This document shows positions 1 to 8,173 of a DNA stretch of 64,000 bases, one piece after another. A program made the translations under genes and the position numbers. The notes under the pieces are model-generated. The model was not told the DNA's origin. It worked only from the letters and a program-made list of their open reading frames with translations, and made no database searches. Every line of letters starts with the position of its first letter. Position 1 is the stretch's first letter. This DNA comes from CBDDFV01 sp965227335 (GTDB lineage: Bacteria; Planctomycetota; Phycisphaerae; Phycisphaerales; SM1A02): assembly GCA_965227335.1 (NCBI GenBank), contig CBDDFV010000002.1, forward strand, positions 124,001-188,000. The letters run 5' to 3'.

Positions 1-1299
1 GGGCGTCCCGTTGGCCGTCTGGCAGGGGCCGGCCTTGTCGTCGCAGGACGCGGGCGGTCCGCCGCACTGGACGTCTTTGCACGTCGTGTCGTCGCCCTGG
101 TACTCGCCCTTCATGAGGGCACAGTCGGACGGGGTGAGGACCATGCAATCATCGCCGAAGCAGCACGCCCCGAAGACATCGCAGCCGCCGTCGGCGCAGA
201 GCGTGCCGTCGCCGAGGTATTCGCCGCCGAAGCCCTTGACGCAGTCGAGGAAGGTGGTCTCGATGCAGGCGACGCCGCCGCCGCCGCCGAAGTCGGGAGC
301 GTCGATGCAGCACGCGCCGACCGGAGCGCAGGGGTCGTCGACGCAGAGCGTGTCGTCGCCGATGTAGGTCCCTTCGAACTCGATCTCGCAGGTCGCCTGG
401 TCGACGACCATGCACTGGTCGGACTTGCCGTCGTTGAAACAGCACGCGCCCATGGGGACGGGACCGGCGCAGGGGTCGCCGTCGCAGGTCGTGCCGTCGC
501 CGAGGTACTTGCCGTCGAGGTTCATCAGGCAGTCTTTGAGCGTCGTGACCACGCACAGTTCGCCCTTGCCGTCGTTGAAGCAGCAGGCCCCGGTGACATC
601 GCAGACGCCCGGGTCGCACTGCGTGCCGTCGCCGAGGTAGACCCCGCCGATGTTCTTTTCGCAGTCCGCCTGGGTCGTGATGACGCACGGTTCTCCGAAG
701 GCGGGCGGGATCGGGATGCAGCAGGCCCCGACGGGTCCGCAGGTGACGTCGTCGCAGATCGTGTCGTCGCCGAAGTACTCGCCGCCGGCGACATTGCAGA
801 TGTTCTCAGTGGTGACGACGCATTTGCCGTCGACGCAGCACGCCCCCTGCGCCGCCGCGCAGGGATCGGTCGAACACGATGTCCCCCCGCCCTGGTAGAC
901 GCCGCCGGACGTGGTGCAGAACGTCTCGGTGAATCCGTCGAGACAGCCGCCGGCGAGGCAGCACGCCCCGGTGTCGCAGCCGCCCTCGGAACAGAGCGAC
1001 CCGATCCCGAGGAAGACGCCGCCCATCGTGTCGCAGTCTTCGAGCGTGAGTTCGAGACAGCCGCCCCTGGTGCAGCATGCGCCGGTCTCGGGGAAGACGC
1101 AGTCGTCGCACGAGGACCCGTCGCCGAGATACTCGCCGCCGATGCCCATGCAGGCCGGCTCCGACGTGATGATGCACTTGCCGCCCGGAAGACAGCAGGC
1201 GCCGCTGCCGCCGACGCCGTCGGCCAGCGCCGGCGAGGCGGTCAACGCAGACACGATCGCCGTGATGGCGAGGATCGCCGACACTCGACAGGAATTCAT
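1..1299 (-). CDS. Secreted cysteine-rich protein with tandem GACC repeats (partial, 3' end beyond window)
   Basis: The reading frame starts at the ATG at 1299 and stays open to base 1, giving 433 codons without a stop. Residues 1-26 form a signal peptide (MNSCRVSAILAITAIVSALT then ASPALA) followed by DG. From residue 33 there are nine tandem units of about 38-49 residues. Each begins GACC and continues as C-x(2-5)-T-x(3-6)-C-x(3-5)-GG-x-Y/F-x-G-x-GTxC-x-x-x-C. Every unit carries six or more cysteines, which suggests disulfide-stabilised modules outside the cytoplasm. A diverged segment with CDDKAGPCQT follows at the window edge. GGGAG lies 8-12 bases upstream of the start. I do not recognise a named domain. 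Seen: repeats and signal peptide. Inferred: secretion and disulfides. The function is unknown. Confidence 0.85.
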   Translation of the reverse strand, partial: MNSCRVSAILAITAIVSALTASPALADGVGGSGACCLPGGKCIITSEPACMGIGGEYLGDGSSCDDCVFPETGACCTRGGCLELTLEDCDTMGGVFLGIGSLCSEGGCDTGACCLAGGCLDGFTETFCTTSGGVYQGGGTSCSTDPCAAAQGACCVDGKCVVTTENICNVAGGEYFGDDTICDDVTCGPVGACCIPIPPAFGEPCVITTQADCEKNIGGVYLGDGTQCDPGVCDVTGACCFNDGKGELCVVTTLKDCLMNLDGKYLGDGTTCDGDPCAGPVPMGACCFNDGKSDQCMVVDQATCEIEFEGTYIGDDTLCVDDPCAPVGACCIDAPDFGGGGGVACIETTFLDCVKGFGGEYLGDGTLCADGGCDVFGACCFGDDCMVLTPSDCALMKGEYQGDDTTCKDVQCGGPPASCDDKAGPCQTANGTP

Positions 1300-1489
1300 C
1301 TCAATCTCCCGTTGGCCGCCCGCGACCCAGGCCGCGCACCGCCGATCTTTCCTCTCGTCCTCGGGTCCGGCGCGGGACGATCGGCGATCGCCTGCGGTCC
1401 GTAACCCGCCACGAACGCCATGGTAACACGCGAACCCCGGCGTCCGAAGGGAGTTTCGACCCGGATCAAGAAGGAAGTCGGGCCGTCCG

Positions 1490-3421
1490 TCAGCGGTCCA
1501 CAGCGGCGGCGAGGGCGGGTTCGGCGTCCGGGGCGGCGCCGAGGTAATCAAGCGTGAAATCGATCACGTCCCGCACCACCGGGCCCGCCACGCGTCCGCC
1601 GGTATGGCCGGCGGTCTGGTCCATCGGGTCCTCGATCAGGCAGAGCACCACGACCCGCGGCGTTTCGAGCGGGGCCCCGGCGATGAACGAGGGCGTGTAC
1701 CGGTCCTCGTAGTACCCGCCGCCGCCGTGCTTCACGAGTTGCGGCGTGCCGGACTTGCCGAACATCCGGTAGCGGGTGGACTGGCACGGCCGTCCCGTGC
1801 CGTCCGTCATGACGTCGCGCATCACCTCACGCGTCAGCCGCGCCGTCGCCGCGTCCAGCGCGCGGAAGATGAACGGGGCCCGCGTCTCGCCCCGACGCGC
1901 GGCGGTGATCCGGGGCGTCGCCAGCGTGCCGTCGCGTGCGAACGCGCTGAACGCCCGCACCATCTGGAGCGGCGTCACCGCGATCTCGTGACCCATCGGC
2001 GTCGAGGTCTGGGTGTGATGCGACCACTTGCGGAGCGGCGTGAGGATTCCGGCCGTCTCGCCGGGGACGCCGGCGTTGGTGTCCTGACCGAAACCGAAGC
2101 GTCGGATCGCATCGTGCAGTTCACGATGCGTCATCCGCTCCGCCACCATCGCCATGCCGCTGTTCTGCGACTTCACGAGGACCTTCCGCCAGGACGAGTC
2201 CTCGTAATAGAACGTGTCGCGGATCGAACGGCCCTGACTCGTCCGATACGCGCCGGTCGAACCGTCCGGCGTGGGGAGGATCTCTTCGGGATCGGCCTTG
2301 CCCATCTCCGTCGCGGCGGCCCATACGAACGGCTTGAACGTGGAGCCGGGCTCGTACGGATCGGTCGCACATCGATTGCGTCCGAGCGACGGATCGATCG
2401 CACGGCGCGGGTCAGTGGCGTAGGGTTCGAGCCCCGGCCGATCCCGGAGCAGATCGGCGACGGCGAGCAGTTCGCCGGAGCGGGAGTCCATGACGATGAG
2501 CCGACCCCCCGCCGCGTTGAAGGACTCGACCTGCTCCCGCAGTCGATCTTCCGCGTAGGCCTGCACGACCATGTCGATCGAGAGCCGGACGGACTCGCCG
2601 TCGGAGGCGGGGGCGACGTTGCGTCGGTCGATCCACAACGCGCGTCGGCGGACGTCGCGGAGATAGGACAGCCGACCGTCTTCCGCTTCGAGGTCGTTCT
2701 CGAAGACGTACTCCATGCCGCCGAGGCCGGTGTGATCGACGCCGACGAGGCCGATGAGCTGCCGGCCGACGTCCTCGTGCGGATAGTGGCGGACGGGGCG
2801 GGGCTCGAGGCCGACGCCGCGAATGTCGAGTTCCCGGATCCGCGCGGCCTGATCGTCGGTGAGGAGATCGCGCAGCACGACGTAGCGTCGATCGAGCCCT
2901 TTCTGGATGCGTTTGTCGAGTTCGACGGGGTCGGCGGCGAGGGGGCCGGCGAGGTCGATGGCGATGGTGTCGATGTCCTCGACGACCCCGGGGTCGATGA
3001 AGAGCCGGAGGCCGGTCGTGGTGGTGGCGACGACGCGTCCTCGTCGGTCAAGGAGTTCGCCCCGGCGGCCCGCCTCGGGACGCACGGACTCGCGGGCGCC
3101 GGCCGCGGCGGCGAGTCGGGCGTCCGGCGCGATCTTGAGCTGGGCGACGCGCCCGACCACGAGGAGGAAGATCGCGGCGAGACCGGCGACGCCGATCTGG
3201 AGCCAGCCGTCGATCCGTCGGGTCTGGATCGCCTGGACGGTGAGGGGCTCGTCGGCCCGCTCGGCTCCGGCTCCCGCGGCGCCCGCCTCGCCGGTCGGCG
3301 CGGCGTCGTCCGCGGGCGGATCGTCGCGCCGCTCCCAGAGGAAGGGCGTCTCGTCATCGACGCGGGTCGGATCGGGCTGGGGGTCAGTCGGCGGCACGAG
3401 CGTCGTCGTCCTGCGGGTCAT
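1490..3421 (-). CDS. ftsI: Peptidoglycan D,D-transpeptidase (FtsI/PBP2-like penicillin-binding protein)
   Basis: This is a 643-residue septal-type class B penicillin-binding protein that cross-links peptidoglycan. It has a Pro/Asp-rich cytoplasmic tail (residues 1-68), one membrane anchor (about 73-92) and a PBP-dimer/pedestal domain (about 115-270). The transpeptidase domain carries all three motifs: S360-TFK (nucleophile Ser360), S418-QN and K556-SGT. The ATG at 3421 overlaps the end of the ftsL-like gene by 38 bases. A longer TTG start at 3463 adds 14 residues and looks less likely. The gene follows rsmH, a LysM gene and an ftsL-like gene on the same strand, which is the usual dcw order. 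murE, normally next, is absent; the following gene is the secreted repeat protein. Confidence 0.93.
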   Translation of the reverse strand: MTRRTTTLVPPTDPQPDPTRVDDETPFLWERRDDPPADDAAPTGEAGAAGAGAERADEPLTVQAIQTRRIDGWLQIGVAGLAAIFLLVVGRVAQLKIAPDARLAAAAGARESVRPEAGRRGELLDRRGRVVATTTTGLRLFIDPGVVEDIDTIAIDLAGPLAADPVELDKRIQKGLDRRYVVLRDLLTDDQAARIRELDIRGVGLEPRPVRHYPHEDVGRQLIGLVGVDHTGLGGMEYVFENDLEAEDGRLSYLRDVRRRALWIDRRNVAPASDGESVRLSIDMVVQAYAEDRLREQVESFNAAGGRLIVMDSRSGELLAVADLLRDRPGLEPYATDPRRAIDPSLGRNRCATDPYEPGSTFKPFVWAAATEMGKADPEEILPTPDGSTGAYRTSQGRSIRDTFYYEDSSWRKVLVKSQNSGMAMVAERMTHRELHDAIRRFGFGQDTNAGVPGETAGILTPLRKWSHHTQTSTPMGHEIAVTPLQMVRAFSAFARDGTLATPRITAARRGETRAPFIFRALDAATARLTREVMRDVMTDGTGRPCQSTRYRMFGKSGTPQLVKHGGGGYYEDRYTPSFIAGAPLETPRVVVLCLIEDPMDQTAGHTGGRVAGPVVRDVIDFTLDYLGAAPDAEPALAAAVDR

Positions 3422-3767
3422 CGGCGGCCGGGGCCGGCTTCGGTTCGCCACGCCGGGGCGCAATCCATGCGTCCGCGTCCGGCGGGGGCGGCGGGGCGAG
3501 GGTCGCGGCGTGGAGCAGGCGGTCGGTGTCCAGCGTCAGCGGCGTCCACGCCTGATTGGTCTCGGCCAGCAGGGCGCGGATGGCGTCGGGCCGGACGGCT
3601 TCGGCGACGGCGCGGCGGGCGTCCCACAGCGCCTGCTCCTGACGGAGCAGTTCACGATGGAGCGTCGACATCCGGTACGCGGACTCGACCCGGTGCTGAC
3701 GCATCACGAGCAGCATCGCTCCCGCGAGGGCGAGCGCGAGCACGAGGATGAGGAGCTTTCCGAACAT
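3384..3767 (-). CDS. FtsL-like bitopic division protein
   Basis: This 127-residue protein has a short cytoplasmic start (MFGK), one membrane helix (about 4-22), a charged heptad-like stretch (about 24-60) suited to a coiled coil, and a Pro-rich tail. FtsL sequences are poorly conserved, so the call rests on size, topology and position between rsmH and ftsI, where ftsL sits in most bacteria. AGAGGTGA lies just upstream of the ATG at 3767. The stop overlaps the start of ftsI, which indicates translational coupling. If it is FtsL, it would work in the FtsQLB-type complex that recruits or activates the septal synthase. Confidence 0.65.
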   Translation of the reverse strand: MFGKLLILVLALALAGAMLLVMRQHRVESAYRMSTLHRELLRQEQALWDARRAVAEAVRPDAIRALLAETNQAWTPLTLDTDRLLHAATLAPPPPPDADAWIAPRRGEPKPAPAADDPQDDDARAAD

Positions 3768-3797
3768 GGCTCACCTCTGGCGTCGCGAGCGGCGCCG

Positions 3798-4523
3798 TCA
3801 ACCGGCGGGGATGCGGATGGTGATCCCGGGCGTGAGCACGTCGGGGTTGTCGATGACGTCCTTGTTCGCATCGTAGAGCCGCCGCCACTTGCCGGCGGAT
3901 CCGAGGAAACGCTTGGCGAGGTCGGAAAGCGTGTCGTCGTCACGGACGGTGTAGGTCTTCTGAGCCGGGGCGGCCGGAGCCGCGTCGGCGGGCGGTCCGC
4001 CCCGCAGGATGTGGCGGGGCGGGAGTCGGAGCCGGCGTCCGGCGCGGAGGGCGTTCGGGTCGTCGATCTCGTTGTAGCGAGCGACATCGTTGACGAGCGT
4101 GGCGTCGCCGTAGTGATCGCGCACGACCTTCGTGAGCGTCTCGCCCTTCCTGAGGTGGTGGGCGACTTCGCCGGGGATGACGCCGGTGACTTCGTCGTCG
4201 GCGTGCAGATCCGGGAGTTCGATCTCGACGCCGTTCCGGTCGGCGCCTGCGCGTTGCTCCGGGGGGCGTCGCCGGGCGTCGTCAAGGCGACGCTGCTCCT
4301 GGCGTTCGACGGCCTGGGCGGCCATCCCGGGGGAGGCGTTTTCGGGCGGGGTGACGGGGATGTACACCTCGCGGCTGTCGGCGGACGCGAGGGGGTCCTG
4401 GATCGGCAGGAGGTCGGCCCCCTGCTGCTGCCGGGCGGTGGAGAAGTGATCGGAGATCAGGATGCCGACGAAGAGGACGAGTCCGAACCCGACCACGAGC
4501 GCCAGTTTGTTTTCGCGGGTCAT
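3798..4523 (-). CDS. Membrane-anchored protein with two LysM domains
   Basis: The protein has 241 residues: MTRENK, a membrane helix (about 7-24), a Pro/Arg/Gln-rich linker, LysM 1 (about 122-168, HHLRKGETLTKVV to RLRLP) and LysM 2 (about 190-239, KTYTVRDDDTLSDLAKRFLG to ITIRIP). LysM domains bind N-acetylglucosamine in peptidoglycan, so this is probably a periplasmic wall-binding protein. It sits between rsmH and the ftsL-like gene, an unusual place for a LysM gene, which suggests a division or septal-wall role. An alternative ATG at 4634 overlaps the rsmH stop as ATGA and would add 37 basic residues. I preferred 4523 because the hydrophobic anchor follows it directly. No catalytic domain is visible. 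Confidence 0.8.
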   Translation of the reverse strand: MTRENKLALVVGFGLVLFVGILISDHFSTARQQQGADLLPIQDPLASADSREVYIPVTPPENASPGMAAQAVERQEQRRLDDARRRPPEQRAGADRNGVEIELPDLHADDEVTGVIPGEVAHHLRKGETLTKVVRDHYGDATLVNDVARYNEIDDPNALRAGRRLRLPPRHILRGGPPADAAPAAPAQKTYTVRDDDTLSDLAKRFLGSAGKWRRLYDANKDVIDNPDVLTPGITIRIPAG

Positions 4524-4630
4524 GAGGAGCGCGCGTCCGTGCAGTCTGTGACGTCGCTCCTGCCCCGAGCGACGTCGTTCCCTCGACGTGAGGCGCCGGC
4601 CATGGCGACCTCGAACCAACCATGCTTCGC

Positions 4631-5614
4631 TCATCCGGCGCTGGGCCCGGCGTCGGCGAGTCGAAGGGCGCGAAACTTCGCAGAACGAGCCCGGGGATTC
4701 GCGGCGGTCTCGTCCTCGTCGGGGGAGACCGGTTTGCGGGTCAGAGCCGTCGCCGCGTCGGTCCGCGTCATCCGAGCGAACGCCTGCTTGACCCGTCGAT
4801 CCTCGAGGCTGTGAAAGCTGATGACGCCGATGCGGGCGCCCGGACGGAGCCATCCCGACGCGTCGACGTCCGCCGCTCCGGTCGTCTCCAGTCGCCCGAG
4901 GTTCGCCGCCGCTTCTCGCCGGATGTCGTCCAGCAGGGCGTCGAGGGCGTGGAGTTCATCGTTCACGGCGATCCGAAGGGCCATGAACGTCCGGGTGGCG
5001 GGATGTCGCCGCGACGAACGGGCCCGCCCGCCGTACGCCTCGACCACCAGCTCTGCGAGCCGTGCCGTGGTGTGAATCGGCGAATCCTTTCGACTTTCCA
5101 CAAGTTTTCGCGCGATCTTTCGGGCGAAGGGATCCTCGCCCACCCGGTAGATGAGATCCGCGAGGTCGCGCTCCGACAGGGCGGCGAGCAGATCCGCCGC
5201 GGTCGGACCCATCGTCGGATCGAGCCGCATGTCGAGCGGGCCGTCGGCGCTGAAGCTCAGCCCGCGCTCCGGGTCGTCCATCTGGTTGGAGGCGAAACCG
5301 AGGTCGGCGAGGACGACGTCGGCGGCGAGCCCCAGGTCGTCGAGCCGGGCGGGCGCCTGCACGAAGCTGGCGTGGAGCGGCGTGACGGGGACGCCGGCGG
5401 CCTCGATCCGGGCGGCGGCGTAGGCGAGGTTGCCGGGATCGCGATCGAACAGGACGATGCGGCCGTCAGGCCCGACCCGTTCGGCGAAGGCGAGGGCGTG
5501 CCCGCCCCGTCCGGCGGTGAGATCGACCATCGTCTCGCCCGGCCGGGGGTCGAGGGCGGCGAGTATTTCGTCAAGAAGCACCGGGATGTGGCCGGGTTCC
5601 GGCGGGGTAGTCAT
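4631..5614 (-). CDS. rsmH: 16S rRNA (cytosine(1402)-N(4))-methyltransferase RsmH (MraW)
   Basis: This 327-residue S-adenosylmethionine-dependent methyltransferase acts on C1402 of 16S rRNA. Family hallmarks are readable: HIPVLLDE near the N-terminus, DLTAGRGGHA (SAM-binding loop), ADLGFASNQMDDPERGLSF, PLDMRLD, HPATRTFMALRIAVNDEL, and VISFHSLEDRRVK near the C-terminus. The length matches the family. It is the first gene of the short dcw-like operon; no mraZ precedes it, and the upstream neighbour at 5694 is divergent. The ATG at 5614 has no clear Shine-Dalgarno sequence. Confidence 0.96.
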   Translation of the reverse strand: MTTPPEPGHIPVLLDEILAALDPRPGETMVDLTAGRGGHALAFAERVGPDGRIVLFDRDPGNLAYAAARIEAAGVPVTPLHASFVQAPARLDDLGLAADVVLADLGFASNQMDDPERGLSFSADGPLDMRLDPTMGPTAADLLAALSERDLADLIYRVGEDPFARKIARKLVESRKDSPIHTTARLAELVVEAYGGRARSSRRHPATRTFMALRIAVNDELHALDALLDDIRREAAANLGRLETTGAADVDASGWLRPGARIGVISFHSLEDRRVKQAFARMTRTDAATALTRKPVSPDEDETAANPRARSAKFRALRLADAGPSAG

Positions 5615-5693
5615 GATCGGGGCGATTTCGGACAGGTCGGGAACGAAAGCCGCGGGCTTGCCGTCCGAACAGGAATGATGGAGGATTCAGTCT

Positions 5694-6041
5694 ATGACAC
5701 AAGCACCACCGCCGCCCGCCTCGCCGTATGGTCCCGGGAACGAGATTCCTGACGCCTCGACGATCCTCGTGCTGGGGATCGTGGGAATTGTCGTGAGCGT
5801 CGTCGTGTGCGGCCCGGTCGGCGCGATCCTGGGATGGATCGCGGTGGCGAAGGGGTCGGCGGCGAAGAAGCTCATCGCCGCCGCGCCGCCCGGCACGTAC
5901 AGCAACGAGGGCAACGTGACGGCGGGCTACATCTGCGGCTGGGTGGCGATTGTGCTCGGTCTGCTGGGCCTGATCGTCGCGTGCGGCTTCGCGCTGCTGC
6001 TGATTCCGGCGATGGCGATGGGCGGCGGCGTCGGTCCGTAA
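5694..6041 (+). CDS. Small two-helix membrane protein (DUF4190-like)
   Basis: The protein has 115 residues: a Pro-rich cytoplasmic N-terminus (MTQAPPPPASPYGPG), a first long hydrophobic segment (about 22-50, rich in Gly and Val), a loop with GTYSNEGNVTAGY, and a second hydrophobic segment (about 80-110). This layout resembles the DUF4190-type small membrane proteins. GGAGG about 11 bases upstream supports the ATG at 5694. It stands alone, divergent from rsmH and convergent with the next gene (12-base gap). No function can be assigned. Confidence 0.75.
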   Translation: MTQAPPPPASPYGPGNEIPDASTILVLGIVGIVVSVVVCGPVGAILGWIAVAKGSAAKKLIAAAPPGTYSNEGNVTAGYICGWVAIVLGLLGLIVACGFALLLIPAMAMGGGVGP

Positions 6042-6053
6042 GGACCGGCCGGC

Positions 6054-6869
6054 TCATCGATCGCGCGACCGTTGCGCCGTCTCGATGACCGCGCAGACGT
6101 CGGCGATCGTTTCGAGTTCGCCGTAGGTGTAGCGGCAATGTTCGGGCGCCTGGACCCAGAAGCGGTCGACGACGCCGGCGAGAATGAGGAACACGCCGCC
6201 GCTGAGCCAGAGCAGGGGCGCCCACTTCCAGACGCCCGCCCAGTGCAGGACGGCGCCGATGGCGAGCGCGGCCCAGGCGGCGATCGCCAGCCTCGACACG
6301 CCGCGCTCGACTCGCGTCTCCTCGGCGAACAAAAATGGCAGGCGGCCCGGGGCCAGCAGATGCAGCCGACCGTTCCAGGCCCGGCGGGTCTCGGGAGCGA
6401 GATCGGCGATCCGGCTCGTCGGTCGAATGCATCGCCGGTCGACGCCCGCATCCATGAGCACGGCACGGATGGCGCGGAACGCGCCGATGCGCCAGTTGCG
6501 CACGCCCAGGCAGCCGGCTGGGGCGAGATCCGGCAGCTCGCCGCGCCGGGCGAGAAACGAAGCGAGGTCGTGGAGGGACCACGTCGTGCGGTTGGTTTCG
6601 ATGGCGGCGACGTCCTCGTCGGCAAGCTCGATGTCGAGCAACCGGACGAGGTCGGCGATGGACGGCTCCTCGAACCAGGGGTCGCTGAAGCCAAGGTAGT
6701 CCTCGATATCGACGATCAGGTCATCGACGGAGGGGGCCTGGTCAAGGTCGTCGAACGCGAGGCGGGCGCCGGTCTCGGCGGGGTCCCGTTCGTCGCCGTC
6801 GTTGAGACGAATGACTTCGACCAGCCACCCCTCGACTTCGGCCGCGGTCATCGGCCGCATCCCGCTCAT
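6054..6869 (-). CDS. Uncharacterised membrane protein coupled to the saccharopine dehydrogenase-family gene
   Basis: The protein has 271 residues and matches no family I recognise. The first 90 residues are acidic, soluble-looking and helical (AEVEGWLVEVIRLNDGDERD; DDLIVDIEDYLGFSDPWFEE). The size and acidity recall acyl-carrier-type domains, but no DSL phosphopantetheine motif is seen. A middle basic region precedes two adjacent membrane helices near the C-terminus (about 190-210 and 213-235). The ATG at 6869 overlaps the stop of the upstream gene as ATGA, so the two are translationally coupled and may share a role. A longer upstream start would run deep into that gene and gives Arg-rich nonsense. 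Confidence 0.7.
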   Translation of the reverse strand: MSGMRPMTAAEVEGWLVEVIRLNDGDERDPAETGARLAFDDLDQAPSVDDLIVDIEDYLGFSDPWFEEPSIADLVRLLDIELADEDVAAIETNRTTWSLHDLASFLARRGELPDLAPAGCLGVRNWRIGAFRAIRAVLMDAGVDRRCIRPTSRIADLAPETRRAWNGRLHLLAPGRLPFLFAEETRVERGVSRLAIAAWAALAIGAVLHWAGVWKWAPLLWLSGGVFLILAGVVDRFWVQAPEHCRYTYGELETIADVCAVIETAQRSRDR

Positions 6870-8032
6870 ACGTGCGCGCGGACCTGGTGCTCGTACATCA
6901 CGCCCCGGGTCTCGAGTTCCTTCAGCAGGTGCTCGGTGACGCCCGGCGTCTGGCCGAGCTTCTCGGGGACGATGACGCCCGGCGTGTCGAATTCGCCGCG
7001 GGCGAGCATGCGGGCGACGATTGCGCACGGGAACGCGGTGGTGCGGGCCATGGACGTCGCGTTCGCTTCATGATCGAAGACGTCGTAGAGGTCCCACTGG
7101 AGGCGGACCTTCGCGCCGTCGAGCTGCCCATCGGCGAGAACGCGCATGACGGTCAGGTCGGCCTCGTCGGGTTCGTACGTCCACTTGGGGAACATCAGGG
7201 TGGAGATCACGTCGATCGGACGCACTGCGGCGCCGCCGACGCGGATCGGCTCGTGCGAGAACAGACCCGTCTCGCGGAAGACCCGCATGAGTTCGATGTG
7301 CCCCGGATAGCGAAGGGTCTTCTCCTTCATGAACGGGACGTCGAGGGTTTCGGTGAGGGAGCGGAGGCCGTCGGTGTTGAACGCTTCGACGGTGCCGACG
7401 TGCGGCAGGTCCATGAGTTCCGGTTCGGAGAGGGCTTCGCGGACGACCACCGCGCCGTGTTCGACGATGCGGGCGGGGCGGGTGTATTCCTCGATGACGT
7501 CGTAGGGCGAGAAGGCGGCCTTGTATTCGAAGGGCCAGCGGCGTTCGAGGGGAAGACCGCCGACGTAGATCTCGATGTTGGCGCAGGGATCGAGGCGACG
7601 GGACGCGTAGCCGGCGAGGACGTTGGACATGCCGGGGGCGACGCCCATGTCGACGACCGCGGTGACGCCGCGCTCGCGGGCGAGATCGTCGAGATCCCAG
7701 GCGTCTTCCGCCATGAAGCAGATGTCGGCGAAGGGTTTGCCCGCCTCGATGACGGCGCGGAGCGTCTGGAAACCGATCACTGACGAGAGCGCGCCGAGGA
7801 CGACGTCTGCATCGGCGATGGTCTTCTTGAGGGTGTCGACATCCGCGAGGTCGGCTTCGATCGTTTCGACCGTGACGCCCGCCCGGTTCGCCCGCGTCTT
7901 CGCGTTCTCCAGCGCGGCGGGCCGACTGTCGGCGATCGTGACCCGGAACTCCGGATCAGCCGCGATGTCGATCGCCATCACGGCGCCGACGAGGCCGGAT
8001 CCGAGGACGACGGCGTGCTGGGGATCGGACAT
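6866..8032 (-). CDS. Saccharopine dehydrogenase-family NAD(P)-dependent oxidoreductase
   Basis: This 388-residue protein has an N-terminal Rossmann fold (VVLGSGLVGAVMA, residues 8-20), the ADxVLGALSSVIG segment, and the Sacchrp_dh C-terminal domain with PGxSNVLAGYA and SLTETLDVPFMKEKTLRYPG. The latter resembles the lysine 6-dehydrogenase/saccharopine reductase group. The likely reaction is oxidative or reductive handling of a lysine- or glutamate-derived amino acid. The substrate cannot be read from sequence, and no lysine-pathway genes lie nearby. ATG at 8032 with GGAG 11 bases upstream. The stop overlaps the following unknown membrane gene. Confidence 0.85.
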   Translation of the reverse strand: MSDPQHAVVLGSGLVGAVMAIDIAADPEFRVTIADSRPAALENAKTRANRAGVTVETIEADLADVDTLKKTIADADVVLGALSSVIGFQTLRAVIEAGKPFADICFMAEDAWDLDDLARERGVTAVVDMGVAPGMSNVLAGYASRRLDPCANIEIYVGGLPLERRWPFEYKAAFSPYDVIEEYTRPARIVEHGAVVVREALSEPELMDLPHVGTVEAFNTDGLRSLTETLDVPFMKEKTLRYPGHIELMRVFRETGLFSHEPIRVGGAAVRPIDVISTLMFPKWTYEPDEADLTVMRVLADGQLDGAKVRLQWDLYDVFDHEANATSMARTTAFPCAIVARMLARGEFDTPGVIVPEKLGQTPGVTEHLLKELETRGVMYEHQVRAHV

Positions 8033-8138
8033 CTACGAAACACTCCGTTCGTCCACGGCTTCGCCGTGGGGTTGGACCTCACGGGTCGACGCGCGGACCG
8101 GCGTGGGAACGATGGTGATCACGGATGAAACGAAGACA

Positions 8139-8160
8139 GCCCCGGGACGGAGCCCGGGGC
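8139..8160 (-). terminator. Hairpin terminator after the MmgE/PrpD gene
   Basis: Perfect 8-bp stem (GCCCCGGG/CCCGGGGC) with a 6-base loop, 13 bases beyond the stop of the gene ending at 8174. On the minus strand it is followed by TGTCTTCGTTTC, a weak U-rich tract. It also separates this gene from the saccharopine dehydrogenase-family gene. Confidence 0.6.
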
Positions 8161-8173
8161 GAGCGCGGGAAGA

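Noticed and set aside
3422..3463. TTG start extending FtsI by 14 residues
   Set aside because: The ATG at 3421 gives less overlap with the preceding gene; the extension shows no family sequence.
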